Part shown: positions 7,762 to 18,658 of the stretch, in pieces
Position numbering within the stretch: position 1 is the first letter of the stretch
How the letters are laid out: every line of letters begins with the position of its first letter
From: JAHDVS01 sp964370985
Lineage (GTDB): Bacteria > Actinomycetota > Thermoleophilia > Gaiellales > Gaiellaceae
Length of the DNA stretch: 64,000 bases
Reading direction: 5' to 3'
NCBI GenBank assembly: GCA_964370985.1
Contig: CAYJLE010000014.1
Coordinates: 1 to 64,000, forward strand
Notes under the pieces: model-generated
What the model was told of the DNA's origin: nothing
What the model saw: the letters and a program-made list of their open reading frames with translations, nothing else
Databases searched by the model: none
Position numbers and translations under genes: made by a program

Positions 7762-8849
7762 CGGATGCTCGCCTCCTCGAGGATCTCCGCCAGCGTGACC
7801 GCACGGCCCTCCGCGACCGAGCGGTAGCCGGCTTCGATCAGCGCCATCGTGCGCAGGTTGTCGCGACCCGGGATCTCGGGCTCGCTGCCCGTCTCGAGCG
7901 CCGCCATCAGCTGCGCCATCGTGCCCACGAACGCCTGCGGGAACCACCGCTCCTCCCAGCGCGGGCGGTGCCACTCGCCCTCCTCCGAGCGGAGGTGGTA
8001 GTCGATCGTGCTCGGGCTACCGGCCGGATAGTCGGGCCAGCCGATCGTCCCCTTGGCCAGGCCGTCCGTGCCCTCGACACGCCACTCGATCCGGTGGTCG
8101 GCCCACGAGAAGCAGTTGTCGAGGCCGATCGCCCGCAGGCCGTCCGCGTACTCGAGGATGTAGAAGGCCATCCCGTCGTCGTGCGGGAAGTCCCAGCTCG
8201 GGTCGTTGCGGACGCTCGCGAGGATCCGCTCGGGGTCGCCGAACAGGTAGCGGAACGCGTCCAGGTGGTGGATCGACATGTTGAGCAGGGCGATCCGCCC
8301 GTAGCCGCGGATGAACTCCTGCCAGTGCGGCCTCGCGTTCATGACGATCTCGCCCACGATCGGCGTGCCCAGGTGACCGCCCGAGAGCAGGGTCTTCAGG
8401 GCCCGCATCGACTGGTCGTAGCGCATGTTCTGGTTGACGGCGAGCGTGACGCCCGCGTCCTCGCAGAGGCGCACGATCTCGATCGCGTCGGCGAGCGTCG
8501 AGGCGAGCGGCTTCTGGGCGAGGATGCCCTTGATGTGGTCACGGTGCTCGACGGCCTTGCGAACGACGTCGAGCTGAAGATGCGCCGGGTAGGCGATGTC
8601 GAGGATCTCGACGCGCGTGTCGGCGAGCAGCTCCTCGACGGTGTCGTGGACGGTGCCGATCCCGTTCTGCTCGGCCGCCGCTCGCGCGTGCTCCGGCATC
8701 CGCGACGCGATCGCGACGACGTCGAACCCTGCCTCGCGGTAGGCGACGAGGTGGATGTCGCGCATGATGAAGCCCGCGCCGACGGCACCGATTCCGTAGT
8801 CGGTCCTGGCCGGCAGGGTCGCACCCGTCTTGAGATCGATCTTCCCCAT
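7758..8849 (-). CDS. Gfo/Idh/MocA-family oxidoreductase, 363 aa
   Basis: NAD(P)-dependent sugar or cyclitol dehydrogenase. N-terminal Rossmann motif GAVGAGFI (residues 20-27). The usual EKP motif is QKPLAST (about residues 120-126) with Gln instead of Glu, a tolerated variant. The catalytic region NMSIHHLDAFRYL (about residues 196-208) supplies the His-Asp pair (family DxxxH / HxxD pattern). The ATG with GGAG seven bases upstream is chosen. It follows a TIM-barrel isomerase gene with an 8-bp spacer; such pairs are common in inositol and 3-keto-sugar pathways. The exact substrate is unknown. Confidence 0.88.
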   Translation of the reverse strand: MGKIDLKTGATLPARTDYGIGAVGAGFIMRDIHLVAYREAGFDVVAIASRMPEHARAAAEQNGIGTVHDTVEELLADTRVEILDIAYPAHLQLDVVRKAVEHRDHIKGILAQKPLASTLADAIEIVRLCEDAGVTLAVNQNMRYDQSMRALKTLLSGGHLGTPIVGEIVMNARPHWQEFIRGYGRIALLNMSIHHLDAFRYLFGDPERILASVRNDPSWDFPHDDGMAFYILEYADGLRAIGLDNCFSWADHRIEWRVEGTDGLAKGTIGWPDYPAGSPSTIDYHLRSEEGEWHRPRWEERWFPQAFVGTMAQLMAALETGSEPEIPGRDNLRTMALIEAGYRSVAEGRAVTLAEILEEASIR

Positions 8850-8857
8850 GCCCGCTC

Positions 8858-9679
8858 CTACGCCCTGACGCCGAGCTCGCGCAGGACCGCGGCGGTGCCG
8901 TCGTAGGCCCGCTGCGCCCACTCGACGATCTTGTCCGGGTCCGGCGAGTACTCGAGCTCGATCGACACGGTGCCGTCATAGCCCGTGTCGCGGATCGCTG
9001 CCAGGTACTCCCTGATCGGGGTCACGCCCATGCCGGCTGGCAGGTCGCCGTGCACCTCGCCGTCGCAGTCCGAGAGGTGGATGTGGCCGATCAGGCCCGT
9101 CAGTTTCTTCACGTCCTCGAACGAGGCGCCGGAGAGATGCAGATGGGAGATGTCGGCGTTCGCGCGCACGGCCGGGTGGTCGATCTCGCGCACGAAGCGG
9201 GCGAGCTCGTCGACGTCCTTGAGCAGCGCCTCCGTGAACGGCTCGAGCTCGAGCACGATCTCCAGCCCCTTCGAGGATGCGTACTCGCCCGCCTGCGCGA
9301 CGAGCTCCTTGGCCAGGTCCCAGATCGCCGGGCGCGGGAAGACCTCGCCGTCCCAGTAGTACTCCCCCACGACGAGCAGGACGTTGCTCGCTCCGAAGAA
9401 GACGCCCTGGTCGACGTAGGCCTTGATCCGGTCGAGCGTGAAGCGCCGCACGGACGGGTTGAAGTCGACGAGCCCGAAGCCGACGCAGACGACGGAGCGG
9501 ATCGGCAGCCCGACCGCCGCGCAGGTGTCGCGGATCCGCGCGCGCGTCGAATCGTCGATGTCGAGCGGATCCTCGAAGATGTCGTAGGTGTCGAAGCCGA
9601 TCTCCTTCGCTCTACGAATCCCCTCCTCGAGCCCGATCTTCGTCCCGATCCAGGTGGAGCTGATCATTCCGAGTTCCAT
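8858..9679 (-). CDS. Sugar phosphate isomerase/epimerase-like TIM-barrel protein, 273 aa
   Basis: Xylose-isomerase-like (AP endonuclease 2) TIM barrel, a cytosolic metal enzyme. The metal-ligand strands are visible: LELEPF (about 141-146), NADISHLHL (about 174-182), IGHIHLSDCDGEVH (about 197-210) and SIELEYS (about 244-250). The ATG has a perfect AAGGAGGG ribosome site. Length is typical. It could isomerise, epimerise or beta-eliminate a (keto)sugar made by the adjacent Gfo/Idh enzyme. Not an IolE or Hyi by any diagnostic motif I can see. Confidence 0.88.
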   Translation of the reverse strand: MELGMISSTWIGTKIGLEEGIRRAKEIGFDTYDIFEDPLDIDDSTRARIRDTCAAVGLPIRSVVCVGFGLVDFNPSVRRFTLDRIKAYVDQGVFFGASNVLLVVGEYYWDGEVFPRPAIWDLAKELVAQAGEYASSKGLEIVLELEPFTEALLKDVDELARFVREIDHPAVRANADISHLHLSGASFEDVKKLTGLIGHIHLSDCDGEVHGDLPAGMGVTPIREYLAAIRDTGYDGTVSIELEYSPDPDKIVEWAQRAYDGTAAVLRELGVRA

Positions 9680-9714
9680 CCGTACCCTCCTTGGCGTGTG
9701 GTGTTTCCCCGGTG

Positions 9715-10668
9715 CTACCCCTGACGCACGGCGCGCCAGGTCAGGCCGTCGGGCGACTCCTCGGCGCGGCCCGCCGCGACGAGCTCCCGCAGGTGCGCGC
9801 GGAGGGGCCCGGCGAGCTCGTTGGGCATCGAGCTAAACGGGCCGAGCCGGGGATCGGCCAGCTCGCGCGCCCGCGCGAGCGTCACCTCCCGCTCAGCGGC
9901 GAGGATCTCGGCGGTGACGGAGCGGGCGTCCCGCACGAACTCGAGCGTGTCGACGAGGAACCTGTCGACGGCCGCGCCCTCGATCACGTCGTAGTGGGCG
10001 GTCAGGAGCCGCGCGGGCGCGAGCCGCTGGAGGGTCCGCACCGAGCCCTCGTACGCGGCCGCGTCGAAGTACGGCGACGGGTGGATCACGGTGCCTTCCG
10101 TGTCGAGGAGGCCCCGCGCCATCACGGCGTCCTGGACGATCGCGGTGCGCGACGCGGGCACCCACAGGCCCAGGTGCCCCGCCGTGTGCCCGGGCAGGTG
10201 GAGGACGCGGGCCTCGAGCCCCGGCCCGAGCCGGAACGCCTCGCCGCCGCGCAGACGCACGTCGACCGGCGTGTCCGCGCCCATCCCCTCGCGCAGCCAC
10301 ACGCCGACCTCGGGCGCGTACGGGATCCCGTGCGCTGCGTACCAGCCGTAGCGCTCGAGCATGATCCGCTCGGCGCTCTCGATCCAGGGCGCGTCGAGCT
10401 CGTGCGCGCACATGAGCGCGCGCGGCGAGGCGACCCGCATCGCCTCGTTGCCGCCGAAGTGGTCCACGTCCGCGTGCGAGACGAGCACGAGGTCGAGTCG
10501 CGCAGGGTCGAAGCCCGCCCGCTCGAGGAACGGCCGGATCACGTCGACCGGGGTCGCCGCGACTCCGGTGTCGACGAGCAACGTCCGCTCGCCCGAGAGC
10601 AGGTACTGCGAGAACGGCCGCGGGCCGAGGACGCTCTCGATGCGGTGGATCCCGGGGGCGACTTCCAC
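9715..10668 (-). CDS. MBL-fold metallo-hydrolase, 317 aa
   Basis: Metallo-beta-lactamase fold hydrolase with the metal motif SHADVDHFGG (about residues 64-73, an HxDxDH variant of HxHxDH), LPGHTAGHLG (about 158-167), IVQDAV (about 177-182) and TAHYD (about 229-233). The C-terminal 90 residues form a helical domain seen in the hydroxyacylglutathione-hydrolase/lactonase-like branch. GTG start with AAGGGAG seven bases upstream. First gene of the minus-strand sugar operon; a role as lactonase or thioesterase in sugar-acid formation is a guess. Confidence 0.85.
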   Translation of the reverse strand: MEVAPGIHRIESVLGPRPFSQYLLSGERTLLVDTGVAATPVDVIRPFLERAGFDPARLDLVLVSHADVDHFGGNEAMRVASPRALMCAHELDAPWIESAERIMLERYGWYAAHGIPYAPEVGVWLREGMGADTPVDVRLRGGEAFRLGPGLEARVLHLPGHTAGHLGLWVPASRTAIVQDAVMARGLLDTEGTVIHPSPYFDAAAYEGSVRTLQRLAPARLLTAHYDVIEGAAVDRFLVDTLEFVRDARSVTAEILAAEREVTLARARELADPRLGPFSSMPNELAGPLRAHLRELVAAGRAEESPDGLTWRAVRQG

Positions 10669-10753
10669 TGGGCGACTCCCTTCTCCTAGACGACTGCGCG
10701 TGGACGCGGGGCGTCGCGCCGCTCGATCACGCTAGCCGATCGCTGCCCCCAAA

Positions 10754-10776
10754 ATTGGCCTACACGCTGAGCCAGT
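10754..10776. promoter_or_regulatory. Operator-like box, copy 1 of the ATTGG...GCCAGT motif
   Basis: The sequence runs ATTGG, 12 bases, GCCAGT and matches 16 of 23 positions of the copy at 38700-38722. Here only the GCCAGT half is intact, followed by GACTG. It lies 86 bases upstream of the MBL gene start and 265 bases before the SBP gene, so it could act on either operon. Confidence 0.45.
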
Positions 10777-10929
10777 GACTGTGGTACGGTTCGGCGCCCG
10801 CCCGATCGGGCTGGGCAGACGGTGGGAGGTGGGAGACACGGCAGGAACATGGGAGACTGGCTCGCCGCGGCGCTAACAACAACCCGCCGGTCGACGTCAA
10901 ACATCCATGCAAGCACGGTCAGCCGGGCA

Positions 10930-10958
10930 CCTAGACACAGGTTCACGAAAGGTCTAGG
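10930..10958. promoter_or_regulatory. Inverted repeat CCTAGAC-N15-GTCTAGG
   Basis: Perfect 7-bp arms at 10930-10936 and 10952-10958. The centres are 22 bases apart, about two helical turns, as expected for a site bound on one DNA face by a dimer or pair of dimers. It sits just upstream of the next box and ahead of the SBP gene. The binding protein is unknown. Confidence 0.45.
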
Positions 10959-10962
10959 CTGC

Positions 10963-10974
10963 ACCCTATAGGAT
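10963..10974 (+). promoter_or_regulatory. Operator/-10 box, near-perfect palindrome ACCCTATAGGAT
   Basis: Differs at one base from the perfect palindrome ATCCTATAGGAT found at 23178-23189. It contains TAGGAT, a TANNNT -10 element reading toward the importer gene, so a bound repressor would block initiation. The likely ligands are the FCD-type GntR proteins encoded at 17968 and 25209 (inference). Confidence 0.5.
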
Positions 10975-11040
10975 ATTTCAGGAGGGTGCGCCCGGTTGCC
11001 CACCGGCCCGGTGCAGCAGGCGCCAAAGGAGGAGACTCAA

Positions 11041-12937
11041 TGAGGAAGCGGTTGGAGAGACTCGGGCGAGAGCTCCCGGGAGAGGAGACGCTGATGAAGC
11101 CGATCTCCCGCCGGCAGCTCGTTGCCGGAGCGGGCGCGACGAGCGTTGCGCTGCTGCTCGCCGCGTGCGGCGGCAGCGACGAGGCGGAGCCCGCAGCGAC
11201 GACGGAGGAGGCCCCGCCGGCGACGACGGAGGAGGCCCCGCCGGCGACGACGGAGGAGGCCCCGNNNNNNNNNNNNNNNNNNNNNNNNNNNNNNNNNNNN
11301 NNNNNNNNNNNNNNNNNNNNNNNNNNNNNNNNNNNNNNNNNNNNNNNNNNNNNNNNNNNNNNNNGGCCCCGCCGGCGACGACGGAGGAGGCCCCGCCGGC
11401 GACGACGGAGGAGGCCCCGCCGACGACGCTCCCGGGTGTCGCAGGCGGCTTCACGGGCTTCGACGGCTCCGAGCGCTACTCGTGGACCGAGGACTCGGCC
11501 GCGGGCCGGGCGATCGCGCTCGCGCAGAAGCTCAAGGCCGACGGCAACGCCCCGGACAAGCTCGTCGTCGGCAGCTACGCCGGCTCGATCGGCGCGTACG
11601 AGGAGCCCTTCCCCGAGGGCGCCCAGTCCGTCAACGCGCTCTGGGAGGAGCTGACCGGGATCAAGATCGAGTTCGTCGCGATCCCGCCGGAGCAGGTGTT
11701 CCCGAAGACCGTCCAGATGGCCGCGACCAAGGACGGCTCGCAGAACCTGATCCAGATGGACTACCACTCGACCGGAACGCTGGCCGAGGCCGGGCTGATC
11801 ATCCCGATCACGGAGTGGGTGGAGGCCTACCAGCCCGACTGGGACGACCCGGAGACCGGCTACATCGGAGCGCCGCTGACGACGCAGGCGTTCAACTACT
11901 ACAACGGCGAGCCCTACGCGGTCGCCCAGGACGGCGACCTCCAGCTGTTCTGCATCCGCAAGGACCTGTTCGACGACTCGAAGGAGCAGGGCGACTTCAA
12001 GGCCAAGTACGGCTACGACCTCGCCCCGCCAAAGACCTGGGACGAGCACCGCGACATGGCCGAGTTCTTCCACCGGCCCGACCAGGGGCTCTTCGGGGCC
12101 ACCGACCTGCGCTCGCCGGCGTGGGGCTGGATCAACTTCATCCACCGCTACGTCTCGGCGGCGAACCCGGTCCAGTTCTACTTCGACGACGAGATGAACC
12201 CGCTCATCAACTCGGAGCAGGGTCTCAAGGCGCTGAACCACATGATCGACACCACGCAGTTCGGGTCTCCCGACGCGCTCACGTGGACGTGGGAGCAGCA
12301 GTACCCGAACTGGGGCGCCCGCGGCGCCGCCATGACGGTCGGGTTCAACAACATCACGAAGTTCATCACGGCGGGGAGCCCGCTCGACACGGCCGACGCC
12401 GGCTCGGTGACGTACGCGTTCCCGATGCCCGGCTGGGACGTCGACGGCACGCTCGTCCGCCACAACTCGATCTACTTCAACGCCTCCTGGGGCATCAACC
12501 AGTACGCGGATCCGAAGTACCGCGAGGCGGCGTTCGCCTACATGCTGTGGACCGGCTACGGCAAGATCTACACGCTCATCAATGCCAACCCCGCCGGGTA
12601 CCAGGACGTGGCGCGCAGCTACGCGCTGAACGACCCGCTCGCCATCCGGTCCTACACGCAGCGGACGATGGACGTACTCGGGGCCACGTACCCGGGCCAC
12701 GCGCCGTCGTTCTCGGGCGCGCTGAACGGCGCGTACGACTACATCCAGGGCCTCGAGATCAACATGCTCGAGGCGCTCTCCGGGCAGGCCTCGCCCGAGG
12801 ACGCGCTGGCCTCGATCGAGTCCGCCTGGCAGAAGGCCACCGACAAGCTCGGCCGCGACAAGCAGATCGCAGCCTGGCAGACGGCCAAGGCCGGTTGGCC
12901 CACGATCCCCGACTCGGCTGGCACGGACTTCGCGTAG
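11041..12937 (+). CDS. ABC importer 1 substrate-binding lipoprotein (about 600 aa, interrupted by assembly gap)
   Basis: Extracytoplasmic solute-binding lipoprotein of a carbohydrate/polyol ABC importer. ATG after AAAGGAGGAGA. A 22-residue cytoplasmic start is followed by SRRQLVAGAGATSVALLLAAC, a twin-arginine-like signal ending in a lipobox with Cys43. Then comes a TTEEAPPA repeat linker containing 100 Ns, and from about 11440 a long binding domain (about 500 aa). The reading frame before the gap does not match the one after it; with the gap of unknown length this is an artefact, not a mutation. The large size and the KTWDEHRDMAEFFHRPDQG-like segment resemble GlpV, the glycerol-binding protein of GlpSTPQV systems. 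Paralogue of the gene at 46130. Confidence 0.85.
11197..11430 (+). repeat. 24-bp tandem repeat coding TTEEAPPA, with gap inside
   Basis: Units of 24 bases (acgacggaggaggccccgcc plus ggcg) encode Thr-Thr-Glu-Glu-Ala-Pro-Pro-Ala: about three copies before and about three after the N run. This is the flexible linker between lipid anchor and binding domain. Copy number is unknown because the assembly broke inside the repeat. Confidence 0.9.
11265..11364. other. Assembly gap, 100 N
   Basis: Exactly 100 unknown bases, a conventional placeholder for a gap of unknown length, placed inside the tandem repeat of the SBP gene. Any frame change across it should be ignored. Confidence 0.99.
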
Positions 12938-12956
12938 GCCGAGAGCACGATCGGAG

Positions 12957-12983
12957 GGAGGGCCCGGCGACCCCGGGCCCTCC
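12957..12983 (+). terminator. Strong intercistronic hairpin between SBP and permease genes
   Basis: Perfect 10-bp stem GGAGGGCCCG / CGGGCCCTCC with a 7-nt loop, then a C/T-rich tail but no T run. Located 20 bases after the SBP stop. In ABC importers such hairpins usually protect or partly terminate the transcript so that more binding protein than permease is made. Importer 2 has a comparable hairpin at the same place. Confidence 0.7.
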
Positions 12984-13030
12984 TCTCCCCCTTCCCCGCA
13001 GCAGCGAAATCCGGGAGAATCCCGCCGTCG

Positions 13031-14002
13031 ATGTCCACAGTCGAAGAGACAGGTCTGACCGCGCCCGGCCCGACCGGCGAGGCACCCGCGCCGAGGCAGT
13101 CGCCGCTCGACGCCGCGGAGCGCAAGCTGGGGCGGCTGCTCGTCGCGCCCGGTCAGCTCCTTCTGGTGCTTCTGGTCGCCTTCCCGATCGTGATGGAGAT
13201 CTACATCTCGCTCAGCGCGTGGACCCCGACCACGGGCTCGGACTGGTACGTCGCCTACAGGGACTGGATCTGGTTCGACAACTTCATCGAGGGTCTCACG
13301 TCCGAGAGCTTCCTGTCCGCTGTCGTGCGGACGGTCCTGATCACGATCGTCGCCGTCGGGATCGAGTTCGTGATCGGCTTCCTGCTCGCCCTGCTCTTCG
13401 TCGAGAAGTTCCCCGGCAGGAGAATCGCGACGATCCTCTTCCTCCTGCCGATGATGATCATCCCGGCCGTCTCCGGCTTCATCTGGTTCCTCCTGCTCCA
13501 GACCGACGGCCCGATCAACAAGATGCTTTCGTTCGTCGCACCCGGCGACATCCGCTGGCAGTGGCTCTCCGACCCGAGCTTCGCCCCGGTCGCCGTCACG
13601 ATCGTGGACATCTGGCAGTGGACGCCGCTCATGTTCCTGATCCTGCTCTCCGGCGTCATGGCGGTCCCGGAGGATCAGTTGAATGCTGCGAACATCCTCG
13701 GTGCCTCGTACTGGCACAAGCTGCGGCACGTGATCCTGCCGATCATGACGCCGATCATCATCATCGCCCTGATCATCCGCGCGATGGAGGCCTTCAAGAT
13801 CTTCGATGCCGCCTGGCTGCTCACGCAGGGAGGGCCCGGCGAAGCCTCCTCGACCATCTCGGTGCACCTCTACCGGCAGGCCTTCATCAACTCCCAGTGG
13901 AGCTACGTGGCAGCCCTCGCGATCGTCGTCATGATCGGCGTGTCGATCGCGGCGGCGCAGGCGATCAAGCCGATCGAGCGGCGCCAGGCGGCCGAGGCAT
14001 GA
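13031..14002 (+). CDS. ABC importer 1 permease, MalF/UgpA-type, 323 aa
   Basis: Inner-membrane subunit with six predicted helices. The first is LLVAPGQLLLVLLVAFPIVMEI (about residues 37-58) after a 36-residue cytoplasmic, Pro/Ala-rich start. The EAA coupling loop lies in NAANILGASYWHKLRHVILP (about 218-237), which contacts the ATPases. Ribosome site weak (GGGAG 13 bases upstream), consistent with lower expression after the hairpin. The stop overlaps the next ATG (ATGA). Works with the second permease and two ATPases to import the SBP ligand. Confidence 0.9.
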   Translation: MSTVEETGLTAPGPTGEAPAPRQSPLDAAERKLGRLLVAPGQLLLVLLVAFPIVMEIYISLSAWTPTTGSDWYVAYRDWIWFDNFIEGLTSESFLSAVVRTVLITIVAVGIEFVIGFLLALLFVEKFPGRRIATILFLLPMMIIPAVSGFIWFLLLQTDGPINKMLSFVAPGDIRWQWLSDPSFAPVAVTIVDIWQWTPLMFLILLSGVMAVPEDQLNAANILGASYWHKLRHVILPIMTPIIIIALIIRAMEAFKIFDAAWLLTQGGPGEASSTISVHLYRQAFINSQWSYVAALAIVVMIGVSIAAAQAIKPIERRQAAEA

Positions 14003-14877
14003 GCGCGAAGACGGTTCGCACGATGGCGCGCACCGCCGCGATCGCGCTCATCCTCGCGCTGTTCCTGTTCCCCGTCTACTGGATGATCACGATGGCGTTC
14101 AAGCCGCAGGCCCAGTGGGCGCCGACGACCGGCGAGACATACTGGTTCCCCGAGTCGCCGACGTTCGGGAACTTCAAGCGGATCTTCGGTGGCGAGCCCA
14201 CCGACGAGAGCGGGCTCGGCTTCCTCACCTCCACTCCGATCGACGCCACGGACTCGATCATCACGAGCCTGATCGTGGCCGGGCTCGGCACCGTGCTCGC
14301 CCTCCTCGTCGGGATCAGCACCGCCTACGGGATCTCGCGGTTTCGCGCCGGCGGCAAGCTGCTGCCGTTCGCGATCCTCCAGCTGCGGATGTTCCCGCCG
14401 ATCGCGGTGATCATCCCGGTGCTCTTCCTCTGGACGTACCTGCAGCTCAACGACACCTACTGGGGCCTGATCCTGATCTACGGTGCGGTCACGTTCCCGT
14501 TCGTCGTCTGGCTGATGCGCAGCTTCTTCGACGAGATCCCGCGGGAGATCGCCGAGGCGGCGATCGTCGACGGCTGCTCCAACTTCGGAGCGTTCCGCAA
14601 GACGATCCTGCCGCTCGTCAAGGGCGGGCTCGCGACGACCGCGCTGTTCGTGTTCATCCTCAACTGGTCGGACTACCTGATCGCGCTCGTGCTCGCCGGC
14701 AGCAGGGTGATCACGGCGCCCGTCTTCCTGAGCCAGATCCGCTCGGCGTCCACGGGCGTCGAGTTCGGCTCGCAGGCGGCGCTCGCGCTGATCCTGATCC
14801 TGCCGCCCGTGGTGCTCGCGATCGCGATCCAGAAGCACCTCGTGCGCGGCCTGACCTTCGGCGCGATCAAGCGGTAG
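13999..14877 (+). CDS. ABC importer 1 permease, MalG/UgpE-type, 292 aa
   Basis: Second inner-membrane subunit, six helices. Family hallmarks are FPVYWMITMAFKP (about residues 25-37), LRMFPPIAVIIPVLFLW and the EAA loop EIAEAAIVDGCSNFGAFRKT (about 181-200). The C-terminus ends LVRGLTFGAIKR, the usual end of MalG-type proteins. Start fixed by ATGA overlap with the partner permease; the ATPase gene begins eight bases after the stop. Paralogue of the protein encoded at 44035. Confidence 0.92.
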   Translation: MSAKTVRTMARTAAIALILALFLFPVYWMITMAFKPQAQWAPTTGETYWFPESPTFGNFKRIFGGEPTDESGLGFLTSTPIDATDSIITSLIVAGLGTVLALLVGISTAYGISRFRAGGKLLPFAILQLRMFPPIAVIIPVLFLWTYLQLNDTYWGLILIYGAVTFPFVVWLMRSFFDEIPREIAEAAIVDGCSNFGAFRKTILPLVKGGLATTALFVFILNWSDYLIALVLAGSRVITAPVFLSQIRSASTGVEFGSQAALALILILPPVVLAIAIQKHLVRGLTFGAIKR

Positions 14878-14885
14878 GGACGAAC

Positions 14886-15986
<1,101 letters not shown>

Positions 15987-16007
15987 CGCCGTCGATGGAG
16001 GTCACGC

Positions 16008-17147
<1,140 letters not shown>

Positions 17148-17170
17148 GCCGCCGCTAGCCGTCTCGCGGG

Positions 17171-17944
17171 ATGCCCGTCGACTCGCACATCGGCTACGAG
17201 ATCCGGGACTCGGTTGCGCTCATCACGCTGCGCCGGCCAGAGAAGGCGAACGCGATGACCGCGCGGATGGCCGCCGATCTGCACGAGCTGTGCCGGGGCG
17301 CCGATGCCGACGAGGAGGTGAGGGTCGTCGTCCTCACGGGCGAGGGCAAGGCGTTCTGCGCGGGCTCGGACATCACCACCCTCGACGACTACCCCACTCC
17401 CTGGGCGTTCCGAAACCGGCTCGACTACTGCGACGCGATCCTCGGGCTGCGCAAGCCGGCGGTCGCAGCGGTCAACGGAGCCGCGTTCGGCGGGGGGCTC
17501 GAGCTTGCGATCAGCTGTGACGTGGTAGTCGCCAGCACCGCTGCGCGCTTCGCCGCACCCGAGGTCAAGCTGGGCTGGGTCGGCGGCGGCGGCGCCTCGC
17601 AGCTCCTGCCTCGGATCTGTGGCCTCGCCAACGCCTCCCTCATGCTCCTCACCGGCGATCCCGTCGACGCGCCGGAGGCGCTGCGGCTCGGGATCGCGCA
17701 GAAGGTCGTCGACCCGGATGCCCTCCTCCCTGCGGCATTCGAGATCGCGCGGTCGATCGCCGCCAACGCCCCGATCGCGACGCAGGCGGCGAAGGCGGCC
17801 GCGCGGGCGTCGCTCTCGTTGGGCCTCGATGCGGGCATGCAGTACGAGGAGGAGATCGTCGCCATCTGCATGGGCAGCGAGGACCGCGACGAGGGAATCG
17901 CCGCCTTCGCCGAGAAGCGCCCGCCGGACTTCCGCGGGCGCTAA
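17171..17944 (+). CDS. Enoyl-CoA hydratase/isomerase-family protein (ECH1), 257 aa
   Basis: Crotonase-fold protein acting on a CoA thioester. The oxyanion-hole segment is KAFCAGSDI (about residues 57-65); Glu of GGGLELAISCD and of APEVKLGWVGGGGASQLL stand at the usual two catalytic positions. A distinctive YPTPWAFRNRLDY (about residues 70-82) is shared, slightly changed, with the hydratase at 23181 but not with the one at 36725. It follows the ABC importer on the same strand, an unusual combination that suggests the imported compound gives rise to a CoA ester. No clear ribosome site; ATG 17171 gives the normal length. Confidence 0.88.
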   Translation: MPVDSHIGYEIRDSVALITLRRPEKANAMTARMAADLHELCRGADADEEVRVVVLTGEGKAFCAGSDITTLDDYPTPWAFRNRLDYCDAILGLRKPAVAAVNGAAFGGGLELAISCDVVVASTAARFAAPEVKLGWVGGGGASQLLPRICGLANASLMLLTGDPVDAPEALRLGIAQKVVDPDALLPAAFEIARSIAANAPIATQAAKAAARASLSLGLDAGMQYEEEIVAICMGSEDRDEGIAAFAEKRPPDFRGR

Positions 17945-17967
17945 CGAGCTCACTCGCGGTCGGAGAG

Positions 17968-18651
17968 TCAGTCGTCGGCCGCCTCCGAGCGCGCGGCGAG
18001 CAGGCGCTCGGCGCCCCGCAGGATGTGGTCGCTCACCGCTTCCTCGGCCGACGCCGGGTCCCGGCGTTCGAAGGCGCGGATGATGCGGGCGTGCTCCTCG
18101 GCGATCTCACCGAGATCGGGGATGCCGCGATCGTGGAGGGTGCGGGCGATCAGGAGATCGTGGTACAGGCTGCGGAGCGCCTCGAGCAGGAAGGAGTTGC
18201 CGCTCGTCTCGACGATCCGCTCGTGGAAGACCCGATTCAGGCGCACGAACGTCGTGTAGCCGTCGAACCGCCCACCGTAGCCCTGCGCCGCCAGCCGGTC
18301 GGCGATCTCGACCAGCTCCCGCACCTGCTCCCGCGTCGCGCGCTCGCACCCGACACGGGCAGCGAACGCCTCGATCCCCCGCCGCGCCTCGAACGACGCC
18401 TCGATCTCCCGCCGGGTCGGCTCCGCCAGCACGGTGAAGCCGCGGTACGGCTCGAACACGATCAGCCGCTCGGCCGCGAGGCGTGCGAGCGCGTCCCGGA
18501 CCGGCGTGGCGCTGACGCCGAGCTCCCCCGCCAGGTGGTCGATCACGAGCCGATCGCCGGGACGAAAGCGCATGTCGAGGATCTGGCGCTGGATCGCCTC
18601 GTAGACCTGGTCGGCGAGGCCGGCCCGAACGATGCGGGGTTCGTCCGGCAC
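17968..18651 (-). CDS. GntR-family regulator with FCD domain (RegA), 227 aa
   Basis: DNA-binding repressor/activator. Winged helix at residues about 10-75 (RPGDRLVIDHLAGELGVSAT then PVRDALARLAAE), then an all-helical FCD effector domain with the usual metal-site pattern (FHERIVETSGN, later EEHARII and SDHI). GTG start; it begins seven bases after the CoA-transferase stop, so it is co-transcribed with the genes it probably controls. Its sequence, including RGIPDLGEIAEEHA, resembles RegB at 25209, pointing to a duplicated cassette. Confidence 0.9.
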   Translation of the reverse strand: MPDEPRIVRAGLADQVYEAIQRQILDMRFRPGDRLVIDHLAGELGVSATPVRDALARLAAERLIVFEPYRGFTVLAEPTRREIEASFEARRGIEAFAARVGCERATREQVRELVEIADRLAAQGYGGRFDGYTTFVRLNRVFHERIVETSGNSFLLEALRSLYHDLLIARTLHDRGIPDLGEIAEEHARIIRAFERRDPASAEEAVSDHILRGAERLLAARSEAADD

Positions 18652-18658
18652 GGGACGC

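Larger units (their letters stand above)
10669..11040. promoter_or_regulatory. Divergent control region between sugar operon and ABC importer 1
   Basis: 372 bases without a gene. They hold three symmetric sequences described separately: a box at 10754-10776 shared with two other promoters, a 7-bp inverted repeat at 10930-10958, and an ATCC-TA operator-like palindrome at 10963-10974. Before the SBP gene an AAAGGAGGAGA ribosome site precedes the ATG. A short open frame from an ATG at 10849 encodes nothing recognisable. Confidence 0.6.

Noticed and set aside
10849..10971. Small open frame of about 40 codons in the divergent control region
   Set aside because: No ribosome site, no recognisable sequence, and it runs through the inverted repeat and operator.
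11197..11430. CRISPR-like direct repeats
   Set aside because: The units are adjacent without spacers and encode TTEEAPPA in frame with a lipoprotein; it is a linker repeat.
11041..12937. Frameshift in the SBP gene of importer 1
   Set aside because: The frame change coincides with the 100-N gap of unknown length, so it is an assembly artefact and no evidence for a pseudogene.
10943..13867. A nearly 1000-codon open frame on the minus strand opposite the SBP and permease genes
   Set aside because: It mirrors the codon pattern of the plus-strand genes, is Arg/Asp/Val-rich without a domain, and crosses the N gap. Antisense frames stay open in such GC-rich DNA.
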